DNA of 64,000 nt, taken from assembly GCA_963854835.1 (NCBI GenBank), contig OY978525.1, positions 72,534,128 to 72,598,127 on the forward strand, written 5' to 3'. Position 1 is the first letter of the stretch. Each line of letters opens with the position of its first letter. Under the pieces are notes generated by a model. It saw only the letters and a list, made by a program, of their open reading frames with translations, did not search any database and was not told the origin of the DNA. This DNA is from Megamerina dolium. Its lineage: Eukaryota; Arthropoda; Insecta; Diptera; Megamerinidae. The position numbers were made by a program, and so were the translations under genes. This document shows positions 32,136 to 41,289 of this stretch, piece after piece.

Positions 32136-32883
32136 ACTTTTGGCCAGACATAACTCTGCGAGTTTTAGCTTGACCACTGCAAGTTCTAAGTTATAAGCGT
32201 ATTTTGCGTTGATCACACTTAACAGTGGTAAAGTGATCAAGTGAATGAAGTAATCCAAAAAAACACAATTTTACTATTATCTATTATTATTATCAAAATA
32301 TGAAATATAATTCCCGAAATTGTGAAATACATATTTATCCGTACACATACCAACATTGCTCATAGTTGTGAAATACACAGTAACATTGAGCCAACTGAGT
32401 TGCAGTTAGGTGTGAAAACGCTGACAAAGCACTTTCCCACACAATTCGTAGTTCTGCACTTATGCAAGCATACCAACAATGTTTAGACTTTCCATGATAA
32501 CTCAAATTACGTGGGCTACTCATTTGTGTGAATATCAAAAAGTTGCTTTCTCACATAATGGGTACATACATACACACATGTGGAGTGAATCGATTCCCTC
32601 CATGCAAAACTCGAATGACTGGAACTACAATACACTTGCAAAATGTTTCAATTGTCACTAATATATAAATACTACATGTGAGAATTCGCTATGAAAATAT
32701 CTCAGTGAAACAAAATTATGCAATTTTTCAATTTCTTTTAATATTTTAACTCCCTCGCACACATTGCATGCATGTGGATGGTGAAATTTTGAGAAAAACA
32801 AAATTAACATAAGAAACAAAATTAATTTTGAGGTTGTCATTACTAATTGCTATAGCCATATGCAAAATACATAGAAGTTTTAT
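32136..32883. other. noncoding, nothing recognised
   Basis: 750 bp of moderately AT-rich sequence. Short frames on both strands show no motif, and no repeat shared with the rest of the window was found by eye. Confidence 0.4.
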
Positions 32884-33195
32884 ATGTTGCTGTAGCTCAG
32901 TGGTTAGCGCGTTGACGTTCTGATCTGTAGGTTGTGAGTTCGATCCCTGGCTGTGGAAGCAGGATTTTTATATCTCAAGGACTTTTCTTTAAAATGGCAG
33001 TCCACCTATCGGTAATCAATTTCACAGTACTTAGGGCAAAAATAGTAAACAAAGACCTCTGTTACAAAGCTCTGCAAAGCAAGTGTGCTTTGCCTTAGTA
33101 CTTTAATAATTTTGTTTAATGGAGAGCTTCGGTCTAGCCACTTTGCTACTGCACTGTCTGTGCGGCGTTGGCTAAAAATAGTTTTATCTTGCACT
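32884..33195 (+). mobile_element. diverged relative of the tRNA-derived SINE
   Basis: The tRNA-like head at about 32887-32957 has a good A box (TAGCTCAGTGGTTAG) and B box (AGTTCGATCCC). The body retains recognisable parallels to the main SINE: TTTTCTTTAAAATGG and CCACCTATCGGTAA, TGTTACAAAGCTCTGCAAAG, and GGAGAGCTTCGGTC. It is clearly more diverged than copies A, B and E, and the 3' end is not sharp. An older subfamily is the simplest reading. A true tRNA gene is unlikely because the acceptor stem does not pair. Confidence 0.65.
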
Positions 33196-33588
33196 ATTTC
33201 AATTGAGAGATGTCATGGCTCCACTTAAATTTAGAAATCAATTTACCAGTATACTTCTTGCAGGGTTGTGTAAGTACATACATACATACCTATTAGAAAA
33301 ATGGTATTTAAGCTGTCAGAGTACTGAAGGCAGTCGCTTTTAGTTGTGAGTCTACTTGAATAGTGAATTGTAAATACTGCGATCCTCACGAGGCCCTCCA
33401 GTATTAGTGAAATAAGTAATTGTAATTTAAAGTGAAAAGAACGAGAAATAAAGTGAAGCAGCTAAGCGCATTCCAGGCAAAAGAGAGGAATCTCGAAAGA
33501 GATCGCTGCATAGCACAGGAAACATCTTCGTCGCCGTACATCAGTACGAAAAACACAACCAGAAGTACAACCGGGGCTAAAATTCAAA
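33196..33588 (+). promoter_or_regulatory. possible LTR/leader upstream of the right-arm gag
   Basis: TATTTAAG at about 33307 is followed roughly 27 bp later by GGCAGTCGC, resembling a TATA/initiator pair, and an AAATAAAG word lies at about 33446. The stretch from there to the gag ATG at 33589 could be an R-U5-leader. It does not resemble the 3' LTR at 39612-40451, and the left arm has different sequence here. So either the element is chimeric or this belongs to another, mostly deleted LTR element. Confidence 0.3.
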
Positions 33589-34690
33589 ATGCGTTTTGAG
33601 GAAATAGCACAGACCGTCAGTAGACTAATCCCAGTACACACTGGAATAGAGTCTAAAGATTTGAGGACCGAAGTACACCACTTCATTTCTGGGTGCGAAT
33701 TATCACGAAGAGTCATAAAACCTGACGAGTTGGAAGATATCGGAGCTTGTATAAAACAGCGACTATATGGTGATGCTTATAACTTGGTGCTAAGTAAGAA
33801 ATTCGCTAATATGGAGGAATTGTATACACTTCTGCGAAACACATATTTGAAGACCATCCACCTGGAACCGCTCACGCACCAAATACAATTCGAACGCCAC
33901 TACCTCAGGAAGATATACGTGTTTTCGTAAGGAGATTAGGTGATTTAAAATCCACGGCGATACAGTGATAGATAAAAATAGATACGGTGGGATCTTAGAC
34001 CAAGCGTTGTTAAAAGAGCTAGTGGGGTATGTGAGGACATCTTTTATATCAGGCCTTCAAGACCCATTGTTAAAAACTCATATGTTAGGTACGACGAGCA
34101 CGTTGGAAGAATTAGCAGAAGAGGCCGTAAACACGGGTATTCTGCTCGAAAGAGGACAACGATTCAATCAGTTTAATATGCGAGCACTATATTTAAACAA
34201 CGTTCACCAGACTGGGCCAGTAATACAATGGCATTTCACCAGATCAGAAATTACAAGATGCCACTCAGAATAAGCAAATACCAAAATAATAACGTAAGTC
34301 CCCAAAATAGCCAAAGGAAAGTTCCTACCTGCTTTTTCTGCGACAAAAAGGGGCACACCAGAGGCGACTGTTTTAAGAGACATGAGTTCAATTTGTCATC
34401 CACACCTTTTAGCAACAACAGGTCACAAGTAAAAGGCAATCAAACACCTGCACCTTGTAAGGGAGGTCAAGAAAGCAAAGGCCCTAATCGCGGAATTTCT
34501 GAGACCAAATGTTTTTTCTGTAAGAAGCCGGGACACATAAACGGGACTGTTATAAACGCATGGGAATGGGAAAAAACCCTGGGAAACTACGGGAACCCCA
34601 AAATTTTGCTAAAAGTAGGCCCGTTGAAATGGAAGGTGTCACTCATGCGTCTTTAGAGATTGTTGACACACCCTCCAAGTTAGATAGCAA
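33589..34690 (+). pseudogene. Ty3/gypsy-type gag (right arm)
   Basis: Structural protein of a Ty3/gypsy-type LTR retrotransposon. The ATG at 33589 opens a 113-codon frame (FEEIAQTVSRLIPVHTGIES, then an Arg/Glu-rich capsid-like part). After a frameshift near 33930 it continues at 33965 with SFISGLQDPLLKTHMLG, a typical gypsy capsid segment. Two CCHC-type knuckles follow (CFFCDKKGHTRGDCF and CFFCKKPGHINGT, the second lacking its last Cys in frame). A frameshift near 34255 and another near 34560 break the gene. Four of the pieces are identical in translation to the left arm. Confidence 0.85.
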
Positions 34691-35160
34691 GATTGCGGAA
34701 GTTGGTAGTCAAGCGTCCAGGGGGATTGTTGAACCATCTTTCCCATCCAGTAATAACAAACATGGCTACTGTTCGGGAGTATCTGATGTAGGTGATGTGT
34801 TCACTGAGTTTCCTTGTGAGCAAGCAAAAAATGGAAAACTCATTTTACTTGTAGACTCTGGGGCAGATACCAGTTTAATAAAGTCATCAGCAATTGATGA
34901 ATCTTAGTGGTGCATTCGGAGGAATTGTGTCCACATTAGGGTGAATCCAACAGCAGTCCAACACGAGAGAACTAATGATTTGATTTTAGAATTACACTTA
35001 AACTCTGAAGAGAGAGGGATACCTGCTGATGGTATCTTAGGTAGAGATAATTTATTGAACGGATCGGTTATCAATACCATGAAAAAGAAACTGATTTTTT
35101 TCGGTGAGCGAAAGCAGCACTTGATGACTTTACATCAGTGATTTTGTAGTACCTGGGAGA
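34691..35160 (+). pseudogene. gypsy-type aspartic protease (right arm)
   Basis: Protease active site LILLVDSGADTSLIK at about 34838-34882, preceded by an acidic linker. After a stop at 34905-34907 the frame resumes at 34941 with ELHLNSEERGIPADGILGRD, where ILGRD is the conserved second half of the retroviral-type protease. The active-site Asp is present, but the stop between the two halves kills the enzyme. Confidence 0.85.
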
Positions 35161-35989
35161 ACTATGAAGGTAGTCCCCATTAAAGTAAATAAAAATTTAG
35201 AAACAATTTTACTAGAAAAACTGGAAGCATCTCCTAGAATATATATACGTGATACATTGGGCAATGTGATGGACAACACAGTGTATGTCCTAATGCTCAA
35301 CAAGAATACAGATTCATACATTGTAAATAATAAGCTTAAAATTAATATAATTAAATTTAATCATTTAGAACACGTAGAATACGACATAGCTCATAAAATA
35401 AATAACATTAAGGAAACTTATAACTACAAAAGGGTTACCAAAATATTAGAAACAATTAACGTAGACGAAAACTTAATTATTGAGGAAAGATATCAACAGA
35501 AGGTATATTTAAGTCGTTCCATGATTTTTTTTTCTTGGAAGGCGACAAATTGTCTTACACCACAGGTATAAAACACACAACACCAATTAAAACATACCAG
35601 GCGCCAATCAACCAAAGACAATACAGGCTACCAGCAGCGCATAAGGAAGATTTGGCCAGTGGGTTACATCAAGTGTTATTGAAAGAATCAGACAGAGAAA
35701 AACAACTTTTAGTACAGGTGCTGGGCACTATGAATTTAATAGAATGCATTTCGGCTTGACAGGGTCCTCTGCTACCTTCCAAAGAGTAATGAATCATGTA
35801 CTAACAAGACTTCAAGGTATAGATTGTTTTGTCTATTTGGACGACATCGTCATCTATGGTCGGAACTTGGCACAACATGAATCGCGCTTACGAAGAGTAT
35901 TTGAACTTTTAGGTAAACATAATTTAAAGCTAAATACAGAAAATTGCCAGTTTCTACGAAAAGAGATAATTTACCTAGGCCATAAATGA
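35161..35989 (+). pseudogene. gypsy-type reverse transcriptase with internal deletion (right arm)
   Basis: A linker (35164-35571) leads into QYRLPAAHKEDLASGLHQV (35600-35670), then MHFGLTGSSATFQRVMNH and CFVYLDDIVIYG (catalytic YLDD near 35836) and LYLGHK-like end at 35989. In gypsy RTs the segment between the P-x-Y-R-L-P entry and the D-L-A-S-G-x-H-Q motif is about 50-60 residues longer, so fingers and early palm are missing. Frame changes occur near 35535-35571 and 35750. Both arms share the deletion, so it predates the duplication. Confidence 0.85.
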
Positions 35990-36446
35990 ACCTTGTGTGT
36001 TAACAACAGACACCTGCAACGAGGCTGTAGGTGTAATTCTATCGCAAGGTGATATTAGAAAAGATAGACCAATAGCCTTTGCGAGCAGGGCGCTCAGTGA
36101 TACTGAGGAAAGGTATTCCACCATCGAAAAGTAATTCTTGGCCATCGTGTGGGCTGTGAAGAATTATCGAGCTTATCTACTCGGTAGACCATTAAAGATC
36201 AACACCGACCACCAGCCACTACGAGAAATTGCCAATCTGAAACATCATACATCTGCTTGGAACGTTTCAGACATAAACTATCTGAATTTTATTTTGAAAT
36301 AATTTATAAACCAGGAAAAAGAAACTTGAACGCGGATGCGCTCAGCAGAGTTCCACAACCGAGTCGACGAAACCGAAAGCCAAGAACAGCCTGATGAAAA
36401 CTCTGGTGACGAGTTAAAACTAGATGATGAAAACTAGATGAAAAGG
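35990..36446 (+). pseudogene. gypsy-type RNase H and connector (right arm)
   Basis: After a stop at 35987-35989 the reading continues VLTTDTCNEAVGVILSQG (first catalytic Asp region), FASRALSDTEERYSTIEK (with the Glu) and a TAA, then FLAIVWAVKNYRAYLLG and INTDHQPLREI (T-D-H-x-x-L). A stop near 36302 precedes a connector ending in NLNADALSRVP-like sequence. RNase H would remove the RNA template during cDNA synthesis. Confidence 0.8.
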
Positions 36447-36457
36447 ATATATCGACG

Positions 36458-36460
<3 letters not shown>

Positions 36461-36488
<28 letters not shown>

Positions 36489-36832
36489 GCACTTAAAGCC
36501 CCAAAGGGCTCATGCGCCGAGCTTCTCTTCCATTACTGTTGTGCGTCTTAAATTTTTGGACAGTATTAGAATGGACCTACTTATTTTAGCCGGTTCCGAA
36601 CGGCAGAACACTTGTGACATCACTTTTTCTGAGCTTTGTCACAGAGTTCTTTTTAGAAGCTTTTTCATGGCAAGTTGTTACTGTCGGAAGAATTGCCAAT
36701 TTCTTGCCGACAGGTGGGTACCGTTCGAAAGAAAAATCTTTTCGATATTAAATTTGTTCTGCATCAGCCGGGTATTGAACCACGACCTACAGATCAGAAG
36801 GCGAACACACTAACCACTGAGCTACGGCACAC
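36461..36832 (-). mobile_element. tRNA-derived SINE, copy E (right arm only)
   Basis: Full SINE on the minus strand, flanked by a perfect 14-bp target duplication ATATATCGACGATA (36447-36460 and 36833-36846). The left arm has one uninterrupted copy of that target near 22450. The tRNA-like head is at 36775-36832 (rc A box GTAGCTCAGTGGTTAG, B box GGTTCAATACC) and the body matches copies A and B. The 3' tail is a (TA)12 run at 36461-36484. This insertion is younger than, or was lost from one arm after, the inverted duplication. Confidence 0.95.
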
Positions 36833-36846
36833 ATATATCGACGATA

Positions 36847-37830
36847 CTCCGCAATTTTCATAATTCACCTTTAGGAAGACATCAGGGAGCTCTGAAAACT
36901 TATTTCTGGATTAGAAGACAGTATACGTGGAAAGGTATGCGAAGCCAAATTAAAGAATATGTTAAAAATTGTAAAAATTGTCAAACCAACAAGAGCTCGA
37001 GGCTTACGAAAATGCCAATGATATTAACTGATACACCATCTAAACCATTTGAAAAGGTATATATGGACATGGTGGAATTCTTCCAGAGACATACTTACAT
37101 TTCAAGATGATTTTTCCAAATTTTGTATTTGTGTAGATATACCAGATGCTGAAGCTAGCACAGCAACAAAAGCGTTTTACAACGAAGTTATTGCGTGTTA
37201 TAACATACAAAAAATTTTAGTGACTGATAATGGTACGAATTTCACTTCGAAATTGTTTTGCGATAAATGCTGGGTGTTAAAAAATTACATATAACTCCGT
37301 ACCATCCACAAGCAAATGGTTCTTTAGAAAGAAGCAACGGACCTTTAGCAGAATATCTTAGGAGTTTTGTTAAAGAAGGTGTGTCTAATTGGGACCAATG
37401 GTTAGCATCAGCGATGCACGTGCCCAATAACACCGTACATACTTCGACAAAACGGACACCATTCAGTGTTCTATATGGTTTCAATATCGATATGCCGACA
37501 AATTTAAAAACAAAAAGATCACTTCTATACAATGCAGATGTTCAAAATAAGTTATTAAAATACTAACTAAACGGTCACATGAGTTAGTGAAGGAAAATCA
37601 GGAAAAAGCAAAGAAATCAGCTAAAATTCAATACGACAAAGGGATCAACCCTATAATTTTTAAAATAGGCGATAAAGTATTGTTAAGAAATCAGACTAGG
37701 AAAAATTTAGTCCCATCTGGACTGGGCCATACGAAGTGATACTTGAGGACAGTCTAGTAACGACAACTATCGAAATCGGACAAAATGGTAAAAAGTACCA
37801 TAATAATTTACTAAAACCTTTTTATCAATA
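36847..37830 (+). pseudogene. gypsy-type integrase (right arm)
   Basis: HHCC zinc finger at 36860-37000 (NSPLGRHQGALKTYFW and NCKNCQTNK), then the DDE core. The first Asp region is VYMDMVEF followed by a frameshift near 37080. LVTDNGTNF carries the second Asp, and PYHPQANGSLERSNGPL carries the catalytic Glu at about 37325. The C-terminal domain (NQEKAKKSAKIQYDKG, FKIGDKVLLRNQ) follows another frameshift near 37563. The protein would insert the cDNA into the genome. The three breaks make it inactive. Confidence 0.88.
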
Positions 37831-39600
37831 AGTAATAATAGTTTAACGAATTAATAGAGCTTGTGGTAGAAGAAAAAAAAAATAATATTTTTCAGTTAGG
37901 ATATAAAATACAAGAGTATGAAGTTAACGTTGAGAACATATAATAGGGCAAGTTGCCATGTTCATGTGTAGAACCACATTGAATTGTAGTTCGGTGTGTG
38001 GATACTCATGAACACGGGCGAATCAATTAATCAAGCATTTGAAGCAATCAAATAGTTAAATTCGAGTTAGTATAGAAATACATAGGTTTAGGAAATCGTT
38101 ATGAAAAATGTCCGAGATGAAAATAAGCACAATCGAATAGTGCAGAAAAGTTGGTTTTTGCAACAGAAGGAAATTGTAAAGTTGTTGTTAAATGATACAA
38201 TATGTAAAACAGCGATGCATTTCCCAAGTTTTCAATTTTTAGAAAAATAAAATAATATACAAAACTTACATATATACAATATAAATAAAAACGTTTAAAG
38301 TAAAATTGTAAAACTTTGTAAAAACATAATAACTATAAATTTTATAAAACAAAAGTCTAATTTATAAGAATATACTTCGTCTATTATGTAGGTGTAATTA
38401 TAAAAGGTAAAAGTAAAAGTTTTAGAGTTTGTAGAAAATAAAGGAATAGGTATATTATTGGTAATCTCGCCATCTCAAGTAGAGAGGAACGTTGACACAG
38501 TAGAAAGACAACTTATCCAGCAAGGTTTAGACAAACCGGAATAGATTTAGACAGCGATGTTAACGGAGACCAAATAGGCAATTGAGTTGAGGTTACATAT
38601 ATGATACATAAGTTCCAATATCCTGAACCAAGTGGTACAGCGTTAAATGAAGTCAACAGAATAAACAGGATTCCCCTGAAGTACTTGGACTGTTTGATAT
38701 AACAGCAGCAATACACAGTGTGTACATACAAGACTCATGTGTTACGTTTTTATCCGGATAGTGAACGCCTATTGTTGACTCAGTTGTCGCGCATTTGACG
38801 CTGGGTTACAGGCTGTCACATCAATGATATTTCTTAGTAGTGCTGCATACAAAAAAAAATCACGCTGCAAGATGTTGTTCATTCACTGAATGCGGTATGT
38901 TGAGAGAAAATGTACATACCAGACAAAACACGTGTATTGAGCTTCTATTTTGTAAATAATGCTGAAGTATAAACATTGCAAAAATAAGCACTTAATAAGC
39001 AGATTAAATCGTCAGTCACACAAGTATAAAAGGGAGACACGATAACACCTCAACTGATGCTACAAAGGAGCAATGTAATAACCATTCAAACGTTGGACAC
39101 CACGGTATATCACGGTGAGCAAGAAATCCCCTTGGTATAAAACAGTAGCACCGGCGAAAGAGAAAAAAATTAGTCCAACAACTCAGCCAATTGCAACAAT
39201 GGTCAACGTCACACCTGAAAACGCAAAGATGAAAGAGTGCAGTGCAGCGAACAAAATTCCACATTCCAAATAAACCCTCTTCGACACACTAAAGCAGTTT
39301 CAACATCGAGAACAAAATATAAAGCAACGGCGGTGTTAACAAGAACTTCGTCTAATCACAGTACAACAAAAGAAAGCGGCTCAACAGAAACATGGAACCA
39401 AGTAATTCAGCATCCGAAGTGGTAGATTTCCAGTTGAAGTTAATAAGCTATAAAAATAGGTATAAAATATTAAGGTACATTTATAAATACACAGTATATG
39501 CGTTTTAAAACTAAAAATATGTTATATAAATAATTTGTAAATTCAATTTGTAAAAGAAAAAACTACCAATCTTTCAAATTGATAATTTTTTCTTCATAAT
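37831..39600 (+). other. post-integrase noncoding region (right arm)
   Basis: 1.77 kb between integrase and LTR without a recognised protein. Thr/Ser/Gln-rich short frames near 39100-39420 show no family motif. No env signature (signal peptide, furin site, membrane anchor) found in any frame by eye. Confidence 0.4.
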
Positions 39601-39611
39601 GGGTGGAGGGA
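39601..39611 (+). other. polypurine tract
   Basis: GGGTGGAGGGA directly precedes the LTR start, the expected plus-strand primer of an LTR retroelement. Confidence 0.75.
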
Positions 39612-40451
39612 TGTTGTGAGTCAAAATAATGCGCATCTAATTTATGCGTTTGACTCACTACAAATGTTACATTAAGATTACTATTATGTTATTATATTAC
39701 GTTATATTATTATGTTATACTATTATGTGTATATACTTTATGAATATAGCTGTAACCATTAATATAATGATTATCACCATACTATGCATAACGTGATTAT
39801 CATTAGCTAAAATGGGTTACAGTACCTCACTGTATGAGAATGAAATAATTTAGCAACCATACACAGTAAAAAGAAAAATAACCAAAAAAGAAGAAAAACA
39901 AAATAAGCAACAACCATGAATACATAATATTTAACGCGTGCACAATATTTACAACAACAAGTGTTAAATACAAATAGTAATCATGACCAACTGTAGCAAT
40001 TCCAATGCATCGACCTTGCATCGAATCGAAAATGCAACTTCTTCAGAAATTCTTTTATCCAAGGACAGGGTTAAACTGTAAATTACGTCACAGACATTAC
40101 GCTATATAAACTAAGCGGGTGGCTGAAATAGTCAATTAGTGAATCTAGTTAAGTAAGATAACTCGAAGAGCAAGCTAGTGTGTGTATAGAATTAAGAGTA
40201 CATTGTGAAAGGATTTAATATCCTAAAAAAAGGAAGTTATATTGTAAAGGATTAATCATCCTGAAGTAAGAAATCTTATTGTAAAGAAAAAGAACATTGG
40301 TAAAACTATAAATTGTATAGTCGAATAAGAATTATTTCTGTGAAAGAAAAAAATACGTTGTCCAAGGAAATAGGAGCAGAGTAAAAGAGGTAAGTACTAG
40401 AAAACAAGTTATCTAAAGAAAGGTCACAGTGTCAGAAGAATAGATACAACA
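39612..40451 (+). repeat. 3' LTR of the gypsy-type element (right arm)
   Basis: 840-bp LTR defined by TGTTGT at the start and ACAACA at the end, preceded by a polypurine tract. Near its start a 10-bp inverted repeat GTGAGTCAAA...TTTGACTCAC forms a possible stem. GCTATATAAAC at 40101-40111 is the likely TATA box. No matching 5' LTR is present upstream of gag in either arm, so both elements are 5'-deleted. Confidence 0.8.
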
Positions 40452-41136
40452 GCAACCTGTCTCTACCAATGGTGGCTTTTACTTCCAAACTACTCGCTCG
40501 GGGCCCTTCAAACCGACCTTCAGCCAAGTTGTTGGCTGCACAAAACTCGCAGTTGTTTCGGCCGTAGATTCGCGTTCCCTAACTCCCGATGAAATTGCTA
40601 GGATTCAGGATGCTATCATCGATGTCGTCATCGACCAGCTAAAAGATAGAGTAGGCCCCGAATTCGAGAGCTGTGTCCCTCGTTCCGGCTGGCCTCTTCT
40701 TATCTGCAAAAATGTAGGCATGGCAGTATGGGTAATGGAACATGCTTGCCATATCGCCGAAAAAAGCTAGGTAAATATCTCCATAGTGGAGGAAAAAGAT
40801 TTCCCTGCGACTCATATAGTCCGAGGCCTTTTCCCCCACAGCTCCAACATCGACGACGTCAAGATTCTTGCGACAATAAGTCGCAAGAATCTAATATCCA
40901 CCGAGGATTGGGAAGTGGTACAACGAGTACCCCAAGGCGATATCTTGTGATTGTCCATCGCTATAAATGACGAGACAATGCGATTACTTTCCGAGTGGAA
41001 GTTTAAAATAGTTTACCGCTTCGGCCATACCAAACTAGTACCAAGCCGTGCCACAGGTGGTAATGAAAAGGGAGCCGATCCTACTGTGGCAGATGGAACT
41101 GTGTCACAAAACACAGTCCATAGAAAACAAGTGTAA
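40452..41136 (+). pseudogene. LOA-like ORF1 (gag-like), broken
   Basis: Readable segments are FKPTFSQVVGCTKLAVVSAV, SLTPDEIARIQDAIIDVVID, VGPEFESCVPRSGWPLLIC, then a stop after HACHIAEKS. It then continues VVEEKDF-like to EDWEVVQRVPQGDIL, a stop, and NDETMRLLSEWKFKIVYRFG. It resembles the folded RNA-binding domain found in the gag of LOA/jockey relatives and in uncharacterised arthropod proteins of the DUF4780 type. That second comparison is from memory and unchecked. Left-arm counterpart lacks the stop at QGDIL. Confidence 0.6.
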
Positions 41137-41289
41137 GCATATTTCGCCAAAGGCGGCGAAAGGTAAGGGGAATAGAAAGGACAAGAAGCGAGATCTTGTT
41201 CAAAGCTCATTACAGAAGGATCTATGAGCGCCATTAGGGTGCTCCAGGCAAATCTGCACCGGAGGTGATAAGGCAGTGGCTGTGACACG

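Noticed and set aside
32884..32957. Functional tRNA gene
   Set aside because: A and B boxes are present but the 5' and 3' ends do not pair as an acceptor stem, and the same head recurs fused to a SINE body.
37831..39600. env gene in the arm gypsy-type element
   Set aside because: No frame shows a cleavage site, signal peptide or membrane anchor, and no long frame exists.
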